Positions 27,526 to 37,700 of a DNA stretch of 64,000 nt are shown here, piece by piece. Position numbers and translations under genes: made by a program. Source of the DNA: Candidatus Binatia bacterium (GTDB taxonomy: Bacteria; Desulfobacterota; Binatia; HRBIN30); assembly GCA_026415395.1 (NCBI GenBank), contig JAOAHD010000017.1, positions 147,001 to 211,000 on the forward strand. The letters are read 5' to 3'. Below the pieces are notes generated by a model that was not told the DNA's origin, did not search any database, and saw only the letters and a list, made by a program, of their open reading frames with translations. The first letter of the stretch is position 1, and each line of letters begins with the position of its first letter.

Positions 27526-28251
27526 TCACTCCGTCGTGGCTGCTGCAACAAGCGCCTGCTGGAGTGAACGGTTACGACGGGCGAGGTCGTGAGCTGCGGC
27601 TGTGATCTCAGCGACAGAGTTGCCGCTGGCAATCCACGTAACCTCGTAGACCCGCTGTTGTAAGCGCTGCAGCTCCGCCGCGCTGAAGTCACAAAGCTGC
27701 GCTGTGGAGCCGGACACAAAGTCGAGCAGCACGCGCACTAGTGCTTCTGAGGCCGGATCCACGTTGACCTCTCGACCATACACCAGTGCCCGCAACACCG
27801 TCCCGCCACTTCCGGCCATCAACATTTTCCGACAAGAAAGCACGTCGCGCGCCTCAGGATCCATGATGCGGTAACGCCCATCCGCTTCCGTTACGGTGTC
27901 CAGGTCGAGAGGCACGGGGCTATCGATGCGACCATCCGCAAAGTCGATCCAGTCGAGTTCAACCAGAGAAACTGGCACACCTACTCCGACTGCGCTGATT
28001 CCTTGCAGCGCCTGGGCGGGCGCGGCCAACAGCCGATCGAAGGCAAACTGCCTTGGCGGTACGCCATCGTCGCGAGCCATGACTCCGTTCGGGGCGAGCA
28101 CGAACCCGGTAATGATTGGTTCATTCGGCGGTCCGCTCGGCAGAACGGTTACCCCAGACGAGCCATCGCTCCCACATCCCGCAATCACGCAGCAGACAAA
28201 ACACGCCGCGAATGCCGCCCAGCCCCATCGGGACACCCTCGACTTTCCCAT
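27526..28251 (-). CDS. Putative lipoprotein of unknown function
   Basis: A 241-residue protein with a lipoprotein signal: MGKSRVSRWGWAAFAACFVCCVIAGC ends in the lipobox IAGC, followed by a Gly/Ser-rich tether (GSDGSSG). The mature domain starts like a carboxypeptidase-regulatory or transthyretin-like segment (ITGFVLAPNGV, VPVSLVELD, TVTEADGRYRI) and ends with a helical region. The ATG at 28251 has GAGAGG at suitable distance; the frame further upstream is not supported. Function unknown. Confidence 0.65.
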   Translation of the reverse strand: MGKSRVSRWGWAAFAACFVCCVIAGCGSDGSSGVTVLPSGPPNEPIITGFVLAPNGVMARDDGVPPRQFAFDRLLAAPAQALQGISAVGVGVPVSLVELDWIDFADGRIDSPVPLDLDTVTEADGRYRIMDPEARDVLSCRKMLMAGSGGTVLRALVYGREVNVDPASEALVRVLLDFVSGSTAQLCDFSAAELQRLQQRVYEVTWIASGNSVAEITAAAHDLARRNRSLQQALVAAATTE

Positions 28252-28531
28252 TGGAAACCTCTCTAAACCTCGCCTTATGACTCGATACCGAGATTGAGTT
28301 TGAACACTCTCAGAACTTCCGCGCTCCGTAGCTGACCACCGCGCAGCGGCGCTTGTCAAGCATATTCTCCCCGCGATGCCAAGAAAATTGCGCATCACCG
28401 TAGCCCTTCTGAGCGAACGGCACTCCAAGCAAAAACCCACCTCATCAACGCACGGCAGACTTTGCATCCGCCGACACTCTTGCTGGAGTGCTGCTGTACG
28501 ATGTGATAATTGCCCGCTGGCTTGGCGGACC

Positions 28532-29725
28532 ATGGTGAGCGCGCGTCCCTTGGGAGGCTTAAAAATTGTTGAGTGCGGAGGACTCGTTTCTGCTGCGTAC
28601 GCCAGTAAGCTCTTCGCCGATCTCGGCGCCGCCGTCATCAAGATCGAGCCGCCCTGGGGTGATCCCGCCCGGCGCCGCGGTCCGTTTCCCCGTGGAAGAC
28701 CCGATCCCGACGCTAGCGGCCTATTCATATACCTCAATTGCAACAAACTGGGCATCACGGCCGACCTCTCTCAACCCGAAGGCCGAGAGCTGCTCCAGGC
28801 CCTTGTGCGCGACGCCGACCTCCTCATCCACAATGTTCCGCCACCACGGATGGGCCGTTTGGGTCTCGAGTACGAACAGCTCGCCCGGCTCAACCCCAAG
28901 CTTGTCGAGGTGTCGATTACCCCTTTCGGCTTAACGGGTCCACTCCGCGACTACGAGGCAAGCGACATCACACTTTGGGCCGCTGGCGGATTGGCCTACT
29001 TAAACGGTGCCGGTCCTGGCAGCGACGACCTCCCGCCCCTCAAGCCTTTCGGTTTCCAAGCGGAGTTCCAGGGCGCCTTGAATGCTGCGGTTGCCGGGCT
29101 CGGTGCGTTGTTCTCACGGCGAAGAAGCGGCACCGGGCAGCATGTAGTTGTTTCCGTCCAACAGTGTGTAGCGTCGATTCTAGAGCTGACGTTCGAGTAC
29201 TACCCTTACATGGGCTTGATTGCTTCGCGACTCGGGCAAAAGCCCATCCAACCCCTAGACTTCTTCGAATGCCGCGACGGTTGGATTTTTGTTTGTTGTG
29301 TAGAAGAGCATCAGTGGCGGCAGCTCGTGGCACTCATGGGCCACCCGGAATGGGCAGATTTGGAAATCTTCGCCGATCGCCTTTCACGGGCTCGCAATTG
29401 GGATGCACTCAAGCTGCTCATGCAAGAGTGGATGTCGGAGCAATCGGTGCAAGACCTCTACCACGCGGGCCAAGCGCGCCGCATCCCCCTGGCTCCTGTG
29501 TCGACGATGGGCGATCTGCTGGACTCAAAGCATCTCGCTGCGAGAGGTTTCTTCGCGGTCATCGAGCAACCAGATGTGGGGCAAACCACGCTCCCCGGGG
29601 CTCCCTATCGCCTCAGTAGGACTCCCTGGCAACTACGCCGGCCAGCTCCACGGCTTGGGGAACACAACGAAGAACTTCGAACTGCCCTGGAGCGAGGAAG
29701 TCTATGGGAGCTCGCGTCGACCTGA
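28532..29725 (+). CDS. Class III CoA-transferase, first of an overlapping pair
   Basis: A 397-residue CaiB/BaiF-family protein with the usual N-terminal GLKIVECGGLVSAAYASKLFADLGAAVIKIEPP and a probable catalytic Asp in YEASDITLWAAGGL (residue 145), which aligns with the formyl-CoA transferase nucleophile. The start ATG at 28532 fits the family N terminus; the upstream in-frame extension is not family-like. Its stop lies 22 bases inside the next CoA-transferase gene, implying coupled expression and possibly a two-subunit enzyme. Substrate unknown. Confidence 0.87.
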   Translation: MVSARPLGGLKIVECGGLVSAAYASKLFADLGAAVIKIEPPWGDPARRRGPFPRGRPDPDASGLFIYLNCNKLGITADLSQPEGRELLQALVRDADLLIHNVPPPRMGRLGLEYEQLARLNPKLVEVSITPFGLTGPLRDYEASDITLWAAGGLAYLNGAGPGSDDLPPLKPFGFQAEFQGALNAAVAGLGALFSRRRSGTGQHVVVSVQQCVASILELTFEYYPYMGLIASRLGQKPIQPLDFFECRDGWIFVCCVEEHQWRQLVALMGHPEWADLEIFADRLSRARNWDALKLLMQEWMSEQSVQDLYHAGQARRIPLAPVSTMGDLLDSKHLAARGFFAVIEQPDVGQTTLPGAPYRLSRTPWQLRRPAPRLGEHNEELRTALERGSLWELAST

Positions 29726-30948
29726 AAAGTGGCTTCAGTATGAAACCGCTTGCCGGCATCCGGGTGGCAGATTTCACATGGGTATGGGCCGGCCCGTTTT
29801 GCACTCTTCAGCTTGCGCATCTTGGGGCGGAGGTGATCCGCGTCGAGAGCGCCACTCGCCCGTGTGTGACGCGTTTGCTGCCACCATGGCCAGATGGTCA
29901 ACCAGGCCTGAATCGCAGCGGGTACTTCAACCAGTACAACCAGGGCAAACTCAGCCTTGCTCTGGATTTAAAGCGCCCAGAGGCGATCGAAATCGCCAAG
30001 GATCTGGTGAGGAAATCCGACATTGTTTGCGAAAACTTTGCCGCGGGGGTCATGGAGCGCCTCGGGCTGGGTTACGATGTCCTCCGCACGATCCGCCCAG
30101 ATCTCATTATGATTTCCATGTCGGGTTACGGTGCCACGGGTCCGGAACGAGAGTACGTGTCTTACGGCCCGGCACAGGTCCCACTTGCAGGGCTTTCGTC
30201 ACTCACCGGGTATCGCGGCTATCCACCCATGCATGTCGGCATTTCCTACGGTGACCCCACAGCGGGGTTGCATGCGGCTTTCGCGGTCTTGGCTGCCCTG
30301 TGGCATCGGGAGGAAACTGGCGAAGGGCAACTGATCGACCTGTCGCAGTGGGAGACAACGATCAGCGTGATCCCTGAAGGGATCGTGCAGTACGGGTGGG
30401 ACGGTACACAGCCAGAGAGAAATGGGAATCGAGATCACTGTATGGTTCCGCATGGGATATTCCGCTGCGCCGGAGAGCAGCGCTGGGTCGCGATTGCGAT
30501 TCGCGACGACGCCGAATGGGAGCGCTTTGCGGCGGTGCTAGATCGTGCAGATCTCGCCTCAGACCCCGCTTTGAAAACGTTGCCGGGTCGGTTGCAAGCG
30601 GTGGATAAGATCGAGGAGGCTGTCGAGCGGTGGACGATGCAACGGTCCCCTCGGGAGGTTATAGCAATTCTCCAAAGTCGAGGAATTGCGGCCTTTCCTT
30701 GCTACGACAGTCGCGATCTTGCCGAGGACGAGCACTTGCGCGCTGAGAACTTCTTTGTCGAACTCGAGCACCCGGAGGTCGGCAAGAAGCTGCACATGGG
30801 TATTCCATGGAAAATGTCTGGCTCGCCATGCTGGGTCGAGCGCCCAGCTCCATTGCTCGGGGAACACACCGACTATGTGCTCCGCAGCATCTTGGGCTAC
30901 AACGAAGAGCACATTGAAGCCCTGCGGGCCTCTGGAGTGCTGCGATGA
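29704..30948 (+). CDS. Class III CoA-transferase family protein lacking the catalytic Asp
   Basis: A 414-residue CaiB/BaiF-family protein: GIRVADFTWVWAGPFCTLQLAHLGAEVIRVES, ENFAAGVMERLGLGYDVL and a C-terminal GEHTDYVL are typical. In the active-site segment the residue after Tyr is Gly155 (SYGPAQVPLAGL), where active members have Asp. It overlaps the upstream CoA-transferase by 22 bases; an alternative start at 29740 would remove the overlap. It may be a non-catalytic subunit or use other chemistry. The small membrane gene that follows starts in an ATGA overlap. Confidence 0.85.
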   Translation: MGARVDLKSGFSMKPLAGIRVADFTWVWAGPFCTLQLAHLGAEVIRVESATRPCVTRLLPPWPDGQPGLNRSGYFNQYNQGKLSLALDLKRPEAIEIAKDLVRKSDIVCENFAAGVMERLGLGYDVLRTIRPDLIMISMSGYGATGPEREYVSYGPAQVPLAGLSSLTGYRGYPPMHVGISYGDPTAGLHAAFAVLAALWHREETGEGQLIDLSQWETTISVIPEGIVQYGWDGTQPERNGNRDHCMVPHGIFRCAGEQRWVAIAIRDDAEWERFAAVLDRADLASDPALKTLPGRLQAVDKIEEAVERWTMQRSPREVIAILQSRGIAAFPCYDSRDLAEDEHLRAENFFVELEHPEVGKKLHMGIPWKMSGSPCWVERPAPLLGEHTDYVLRSILGYNEEHIEALRASGVLR

Positions 30949-31277
30949 TCACATATCAAGCGAGCTGGGGAGAGCGGACGCTCCACGACCTTTTCCTGCT
31001 CAATGTGGCGCTCCAGCTTTTCGATGGAGTGGCGACTTATCAGGGCCTACGGCTTGGGTTTCAGGAGGCCAATCCCCTTTTGCGCGCAACGTTTCAGTTG
31101 CTCGGGGTTGAAAACACCCTCCTTCTGTTCAAGGCGCACGCATGTGGGCTTTTGTTTCTTCTCCACCGCTATCGGCAACATCGGGTCATTCAGTTCGCCC
31201 TAGCAACGGTAGCGTTAGTGCACGTACTATTCTCGTTCTTGCCGTGGACCATCAAGCTCCTCTCGGCCGTGAGTTAG
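30945..31277 (+). CDS. DUF5658-like small membrane protein
   Basis: A 110-residue protein with three or four hydrophobic segments. LFLLNVALQLFDGVATYQGLRLG followed by EANPLLRATFQLLG is the pattern I associate with DUF5658, a small membrane family of unknown function. Its ATG overlaps the CoA-transferase stop (ATGA), so it is in the same transcript, though no functional link is obvious. Confidence 0.7.
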   Translation: MITYQASWGERTLHDLFLLNVALQLFDGVATYQGLRLGFQEANPLLRATFQLLGVENTLLLFKAHACGLLFLLHRYRQHRVIQFALATVALVHVLFSFLPWTIKLLSAVS

Positions 31278-31432
31278 AATGCTTACAGGATGACGCGAGT
31301 GCTTCCCCAGCGGCGGCAGGCTGAAGCGGCTGGCTCGCCGCGCGAGCGAAGCTCTCCCCTAGGACACGAATCCAAAGAGCGGCCCGAGACGCTCCACAGT
31401 ACACTCTAGATCAGCGGGCAAGGCGGAGGCGC

Positions 31433-31930
31433 TCAATTTGTGGGACTCGCCACCTTCTGCCGATTTTTCCGCCGTCGACGCGGCACGAATGGCAGGATTT
31501 TGTGTCGGCGGGCAGCGCGCAAACGGACGCGCCCAATCTTAGCGCGCATTTCCGGCGGCTGTGCCAGCAACTCCTCCTTCCATCGCAAGAGGTTACGCCG
31601 GAAGTACTGTGCGTCGATGTTCAGCACGCTGCAGATCGACTCGAATGAAAATACCCAACTGCTGTCGGTATCGAGAAACCACTCCTCCGCTTCCTTGAAC
31701 AAGCGGCGTGAGCGCGGGCGTGTAGCACCGGCGTATTTCTGAAAGCAGGCCACGGCGTCTTCCAAAATCGCCAGCATCAGTCGGCGCTCTCCTTCGAGAA
31801 TGCGCTGCTGGCGCATCCTTTGATAAAATTGCGAGGGCAGCAAAATCTCTGGAGCGACCAGTCGAGGCAATACGCCATCGAAGCTCGTGCCATCGTACTC
31901 CCGTGAACGACGCAACGAAATGCCCTCCAT
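31433..31930 (-). CDS. Conserved unknown protein with a helix-rich C-terminal region
   Basis: A 165-residue soluble, basic protein. GGGAGGGAGG just upstream of the ATG at 31930 fixes the start; the in-frame extension to 32056 is not needed. The segment RSRRLFKEAEEWFLDTDSSWVFSFESICSVLNID, followed by YFRRNLLRWKEE, is of a type I recall as recurrent in hypothetical proteins of deltaproteobacterial genomes, and it suggests a small helical, possibly DNA-binding-like domain. The tail is strongly basic (RRRRKNRQK). Function unknown; it may be a regulator. Confidence 0.6.
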   Translation of the reverse strand: MEGISLRRSREYDGTSFDGVLPRLVAPEILLPSQFYQRMRQQRILEGERRLMLAILEDAVACFQKYAGATRPRSRRLFKEAEEWFLDTDSSWVFSFESICSVLNIDAQYFRRNLLRWKEELLAQPPEMRAKIGRVRLRAARRHKILPFVPRRRRKNRQKVASPTN

Positions 31931-32147
31931 CCAGACCTCCCTCCCTGAAGTTGTGAACCCGGTGCGGATGCCTTGGTCTGCTTCAGGTTGCCTTGCAGAT
32001 GCGATGCCAAGGCGCGAGCATAGATTACTCGCGATAAAATCCGATTTCAGTTTCAAATCTACGGCCTACGAGCTGCCTTCACTGGGCCTTGCGCATCGTT
32101 TTCGGACAACCCCGTTGGGTGAAACTACGACAACTGCGCTTCAGGGC

Positions 32148-33296
32148 TCAGCTTGGCAACCCAAGGATAACGACGCACGCGACTGCGCCTGGTCCGCCGA
32201 CGTTGTGGGCGAGGCCGATTTCGGCGTTTTTCACTTGGCGCTCTCCACATTGCCCCCTGAGTTGGGTAACGCACTCGAAGATCATGCGGACGCCGCTAGC
32301 CCCAATCGGATGACCGAAGGACTTCAGTCCTCCGCTCGGGTTAATTGGCAGGTCACCACTCAAGGCGGTACGGCCCTCCCGCACCCAGTACGGTGCCTCC
32401 CCTTTTCCACAAAAACCGAGGTCTTCCATGTTGGATAGCTCGGTCCAGGTAAAGCAGTCGTGGACCTCGGCGAAGTCGATATCAGCTGGGCTCACACCCG
32501 CCATGCGATAAGCCTGCTGGGCCGCCTGTTGGGTTGACCGGAAACCGAGGTAATCGAACGTCGGATCAAAGTAAGGTCGCCCGGAGGTTACAGCGAGTCC
32601 GAATCCTTTTACGAGCACGAAGTCATCTCGGAAGCGTTTTGCCAGGTCCGCGCGGCAGACAATCGCTGCAGCGGCACCGTCGGTGGTGGGACAGCAGTCG
32701 AACAACCCAAACGGCCAAGCGATCATTGGGGCTTGCAGGACTTTTTCCTCCGTGATCTCCATGCGTAAATGGGCGCGCGGGTTACGAGCTCCGTTGTAAT
32801 GGTTTTTCACTGCCACTTTCGCCAGCACATCTCGACCAACTTTGAACGTGTGCATGTAACGGTTAGCGGCCAACGCAAATAACCCGGGCGCAGAATTTCC
32901 CTTAGCAAGCAAGGGGTGGCCGAAGCGCGGCAAGCCCCGCCCCGGGCGGTCTTTGAGCTTCTCCGCACCGACCACGAGAGCGATATCGTACGTACCCGAC
33001 GCCACGGCAATGCAAGCATTGCGAAACGCGTCGGTTCCCGTCGCACAGTAGTTCTCGACGCGGGTCACCGGCCGGTTGTACAGTCGGAGCGCATCGGCGA
33101 GTGACGTTGCCGACTTCCCCCCGCCCGGGCCGGGAAGATACGTACCAAGGTAGGCAGCCTGGATATCTTTTGGATCGATCTGCGCATCCGCGTAGGCCTC
33201 GAAGGCAGCCTCGCAGATCAACTCCTCGTACCCCTTATGGAAGAGGTCGCCAAATTGAGTGCATCCTACGCCAATCACTGCCACCTGATCGCGCAT
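32148..33296 (-). CDS. Thiolase (SCP2/acetyl-CoA acetyltransferase-like)
   Basis: A 382-residue thiolase-fold protein. The nucleophilic Cys is in ENYCATGTDAF, the active-site histidines in EVHDCFTW and GHPIGASG, and the C-terminal glycine loop is HNVGGPGA. This is the SCP2-type subgroup that usually works with a DUF35 or HMGCS-like partner, and such a gene lies 25 bases upstream. GGAGG precedes the ATG at 33296. Likely reactions are thiolytic or retro-aldol carbon-carbon cleavage of an acyl-CoA; the substrate cannot be told. Confidence 0.87.
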   Translation of the reverse strand: MRDQVAVIGVGCTQFGDLFHKGYEELICEAAFEAYADAQIDPKDIQAAYLGTYLPGPGGGKSATSLADALRLYNRPVTRVENYCATGTDAFRNACIAVASGTYDIALVVGAEKLKDRPGRGLPRFGHPLLAKGNSAPGLFALAANRYMHTFKVGRDVLAKVAVKNHYNGARNPRAHLRMEITEEKVLQAPMIAWPFGLFDCCPTTDGAAAAIVCRADLAKRFRDDFVLVKGFGLAVTSGRPYFDPTFDYLGFRSTQQAAQQAYRMAGVSPADIDFAEVHDCFTWTELSNMEDLGFCGKGEAPYWVREGRTALSGDLPINPSGGLKSFGHPIGASGVRMIFECVTQLRGQCGERQVKNAEIGLAHNVGGPGAVACVVILGLPS

Positions 33297-33321
33297 GGAC
33301 CAGAACCTCCAATCACGCACA

Positions 33322-34725
33322 CTATCGGATAGGGCGGGCCTTCCAAAAATAATTGTGATTCTGCCCACCTTCGTGAATGCGCCGAAAGGTGAGCCTGACA
33401 CGTCGGCCCACATCAACCTCACCCTCGGTAAAGTCAGTCACTTGGAGGTAAATTCGCCCACCTCCGTCTAACTCCACCACAGCCATCGGCAGAGGGTGCT
33501 CGACATTCGCGATGAGGTGATCCACCGTGTACGTGAACACCGTCCCGGTCAGGCCTAAGCGCAACTCGTCCATCGGGCCGGGCCGCCCACAGGAAATGCA
33601 CACCTGCGCCAGTGGGTACTGCACGGTGGCGCAGTGACGGCAGCGACTGCCGTGCAACCGCACGTTCTGCGCAAGTTCCTTGAATTCCAGCACGTTCGTA
33701 ATTGTTTCCTCGACCTCCTCCCTCCGCATGAGGCCGCGGTACTTGAGGTATTTCTGGTAAGACCGGAGCGGCTGCTTGGCGGCAAGCCAATCCTTCCACG
33801 AAGGGCCTGCTCGGCCATCACCAACCAAGGCGGTCGTACGCAGCAAAACGGCGTCTGCCCCCTCGCCAAAGGCGGCCACCACGATCCATTGGTTGGGCTC
33901 TGCCTCATCCAACACTCCGCCCAAGGCCAACAAACTTTCCGCTGCACCGACGGAGCCAATTGCCGCGCTAGCCGTGGGGGCAAGCTGACGGGTGGGGTCA
34001 AAGCTCAGCTTCCGAGCCACATCGACCGCAGCGCGGGGTTCCGGAGCGTGCAGGACAAGCCTTGCCACCTGGCTCGGCTGCAAATTGTGAGCGCTGAGGA
34101 GGCGATGGATCGCTTCTGCAACATCGCGAACATAGCCGTAGGTTTGCGAGAACTTGCCAGGATAAGCAGACACGAACGGCGAAGCGTCCGTTCGCCAGAA
34201 GTACGTAAACTCCTCGCTGATGCTTGCGCTGCCCACGATCTCCGCCGCTACATTCTCTCGTGCGACCAAGACTGCAGCCGCTCCATCTCCCAGCAACCCC
34301 TCCCACTCCGACTCGGGCTCTGCAAGCCTCGCTTCGGCCGCACTGACCAAGCACGACTGGATACGCCCACTCCTCACGGCCGCATCCGCCGCTAACAGGG
34401 CTTGCAAGCCCGCACGGGCTGAACCCCCGAAGTCGGAACAAAAGGTTTCCCGGGGGAGGTCGCAAACTGTGGCACCAAACGCGGACAACTGCTTCTCGAA
34501 ATAAGGAGGGCTCGTTGAAGCGAAAAACCAGCCTTCCGGCAGGTGTGGGCAGGACTCTAGGCAAATCAGCGCTGCCTCCAATGCAAGCGTGAACGCGTCT
34601 TCATCATAGTTTGCAACGGCAATTTCGCCCGCGGAGGGAGACTCCTTGCCCCAGGCACGCGCAATTTCAGCGCGGCTGAGGCGCAGGCGAGGCACATAGG
34701 CACTAAACTTCGCAATCCCGACCAT
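33322..34725 (-). CDS. HMG-CoA synthase-like protein fused to a DUF35 zinc-ribbon/OB domain
   Basis: A 467-residue fusion. Residues 1 to about 330 have the thiolase-like fold of archaeal-type HMG-CoA synthase (KFSAYVPRLRLSR at the start). Where active synthases have the Cys of a CxGGT motif, this protein has Asp98 in SDFGGSARAG; a Cys sits two residues earlier (Cys96). The C-terminal part is DUF35: a zinc ribbon (SRCRHCATVQYPLAQVCISCG) then an OB fold. The gene sits directly upstream of a thiolase gene, recalling the archaeal thiolase/HMGCS/DUF35 complex that channels intermediates. It overlaps the end of the FG-GAP gene by 23 bases. Confidence 0.8.
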   Translation of the reverse strand: MVGIAKFSAYVPRLRLSRAEIARAWGKESPSAGEIAVANYDEDAFTLALEAALICLESCPHLPEGWFFASTSPPYFEKQLSAFGATVCDLPRETFCSDFGGSARAGLQALLAADAAVRSGRIQSCLVSAAEARLAEPESEWEGLLGDGAAAVLVARENVAAEIVGSASISEEFTYFWRTDASPFVSAYPGKFSQTYGYVRDVAEAIHRLLSAHNLQPSQVARLVLHAPEPRAAVDVARKLSFDPTRQLAPTASAAIGSVGAAESLLALGGVLDEAEPNQWIVVAAFGEGADAVLLRTTALVGDGRAGPSWKDWLAAKQPLRSYQKYLKYRGLMRREEVEETITNVLEFKELAQNVRLHGSRCRHCATVQYPLAQVCISCGRPGPMDELRLGLTGTVFTYTVDHLIANVEHPLPMAVVELDGGGRIYLQVTDFTEGEVDVGRRVRLTFRRIHEGGQNHNYFWKARPIR

Positions 34726-37700
34726 CCCTTTTGCCCCTCGAAAACTTCTTTCGCATGTACAGCGACGCAAGCCACAGGAGGGCAAGCAAAAGCCATGGCT
34801 CCCCACTCTCCCGCGAACCGCCAACAACGGCACACCCTTTGCCGCTGACACACACGCCCCCAGCAAAACAGCGCGGGGTCGGGGTATCGGTGGGTCCAGG
34901 GGTTGAAGTGGGCACTCGCGTACGTGTAGGCGTCAAGGTGGGTGTTTCGGTTGGCGTCTCCGTCGGGGTCGGCGTGTCAGTCGGCGTAGGGGTTGTGGTG
35001 GGAGTTACTGTCCTGGTCCGCGTTGGTGTTGCAGTCATCGTAGGTGTGGGAGGCGGATTACTACTCAGTAGCATCGTGATGAGGCCGCCCGTACCCACCC
35101 CCGCGACGTCTGGGCGGCCGTCTCCGTCGTAGTCGCCAGTAGCAATCAGCCGTACACCAGCGCCCATCGAACAGCGGCCGCTCACAGTGTCAGCCATGTT
35201 GCAGAAGTTGGTCGTCTCCTCCAGGGACTGCCCGGTACCCAAGAACAACGCCAGGAGCGCTGAGTCCGCGCTGATTACGGCAACATCCAGCAAACCATCG
35301 CGATTCCAGTCAGCAAACCCCAAGTCGCTCGGCTGCGACAACGGTCGGAGAAAGTTAGTCGCCTGAGGCACGCCGAGCCTGTACAAACTGCCAGATGGAA
35401 TTGTTCCGAAAAGGACAACCAGCGTCCCGGAGGCACCCCCTCCTGCCACGATGACATCCAGGACACCGTCTCCATCCAGGTCTTCGATTTCCAGTGCGGA
35501 CGGCGCGATGGTTGCCTGACGGACATTAGCCAGATCGAAGCTTGGGTACCCTTGGTCATCGACGCCACCCTGCGTGTAGAGTGCCACGGTTCCCGTAGCA
35601 CGCGAGACCGTGAAGAGGTCCAGCCGCCCGTCTTGGTTTGCGTCTGCGACTCGGAGGCCGGTCACAGGGCCATCGGCACTCAGCCTACTTCCGCCAACGA
35701 ACGCGGTTTCCCGACGGTACAACACAGTGACGCGGTTATCATTGCCGCTGCCAACCACAACATCGTTACGACCATCAGCATCAATGTCGGCGATGCGAAT
35801 AACCTGCGGGTCGTTCCCGGCAGCGACCGGCTCCCCCGTAGCCACGAACTCCCCACGCCCTTGATTCACCAATACGACAACCCCGACGTCTGTGGCGACC
35901 GCTATATCGGGGAGCAAGTTCCCATCTACATCGCCGATGTCGATGCCGCGGGGGGCGCCCGGTAGGTTAACGCCACTGCGCACCATTCCATTGCGGCAGT
36001 CCCCATTGGCGAAGCGCTCTCGCGCTACGAGCCCTATCACGACCTGGTTACCGCTGACATCTGCAAGAGCTAGGTCAGTGCTGCCATCGCGATTTAGGTC
36101 ACCCTGGGCCCTCGCGACAAAGTTACCCGCAAACGGCAGCTCGCAAACCAAGAAGAGTTCTGCCGTGGCAAAGCGGCAAGGCCAAAGAGCCATGATCAAG
36201 AGTCCGCCGCTCGCAGCCCACAGCCGAGTGCGACCCAAGTACGATCGCTTTTTTTGAAGTCCGCGGCTTCGTCTTCGCAGAAACCAGCTAGCCGGAAGGA
36301 AGGTTGCAAGTGGCAGCGCATTCGAGCCTGTCGCAACGTTCGGGGCGACCGAGCACCCACCGGAGGAGAGATTCAAAGTCCCCGGTTTAAATGTTTTGGT
36401 AGCCGTGGCTGTGGGTAACGGGGTAGACGACCTGGTCCGTGTCGGAGTAGCGGTCGCGGTAGCTGTAAAAGAGGGGGTCGGCGTTCCCGTCTCGGTCGGG
36501 GAAGCCGTTACTGTGGGCGTGGCACTTTCTGTCGGGGTGGGCGTCGGACGAGGCGTGGGGGTTGCAGGCGGCCGACTACTTACCAAAACGCTGACGCTGC
36601 CCCTCAAGCCGACAACCACGTCCGCAATGCCATCTCCGTCGATGTCCCCGACCGCCAACGACAAGGGCTGACTGCCTCTCAAATCGACCGGCAGCGTCGG
36701 CGCAGCAAACGCACCGTCCGGTCGGGCCATGAAGAAAACGACACTATCGCTACTTTGATCTGCAATGACTAAGTCGACAGAACCATCGCGATTGAAATCC
36801 GCCGACGCCACTGCCACAGGCAGCGATGCGAGCTGCCCACCGGCCGGCGGAACCACAAGGCGCTGCCGCACCCGGTAGCTGACCCCTCCACCGCTCGGCC
36901 TCTGCCCCGAGATGATCAAGATGGCGCCCTCGGAACCACCGGTTGCCACTGCCAAGTCCGGCACGTCGTCGCTGGGATCGAACCAATCAGACCAAAGTGC
37001 CAATGGCGCTCCGGGCAAAGTAAAAGGCGTTAGCGGCCTCATCCCACCGGTGCCCGGAGGGCACACCTGGGAACCAGGCGTTGTAGACCCGACGTTTTGC
37101 TGTTGAAACACAACAAAGTCCGCTGTGGATTGGCTGCTAATACCGAGGTCTGCCCGGCCATCAACGTCCAAGTCCCGCGCTAAAACGAAATCCGGGCTCC
37201 GGCCGACACCCACCGTACAAGGAGCCATGTAGCTCCGCCGGTCAGTGACCGAGCGTGTTATGACAACAACTTCGTTACTACCTTGGCTCGGGCGTCCAGC
37301 CACGAGGTCCAATGCTCCATCGCGATTCACATCGACAACCTGGAGACTTCCAAAGGATGTCCCTTCCTCCAATGGACCGCCGGGGGCCGGTTGAAAGTTG
37401 CCCGCACCGTCGCCGTAAAAGACCCGAATGCCATCCGCTCCCGCTACTGCCAAGTCCAGCCGACCGTCGCTATCCAGGTCGGCAATGCGTACAGCGCTCG
37501 GCCCAGGCAAACCGATCTCCAGCACGTTCGACTGGACTCCCAAGACATCGCATGCTGTCGGGGCCCCGGGACGCGTGCGGGTAAACAGCACCAAAATGCG
37601 GCCGCCCTCTTGATCCGCGGCGACAACGTCGGGGCTCCCGTTTCGATCCAAGTCGCCGATTCCTACGGCAGCGATGGCACCACTCACGCGCGGCTGGCCG

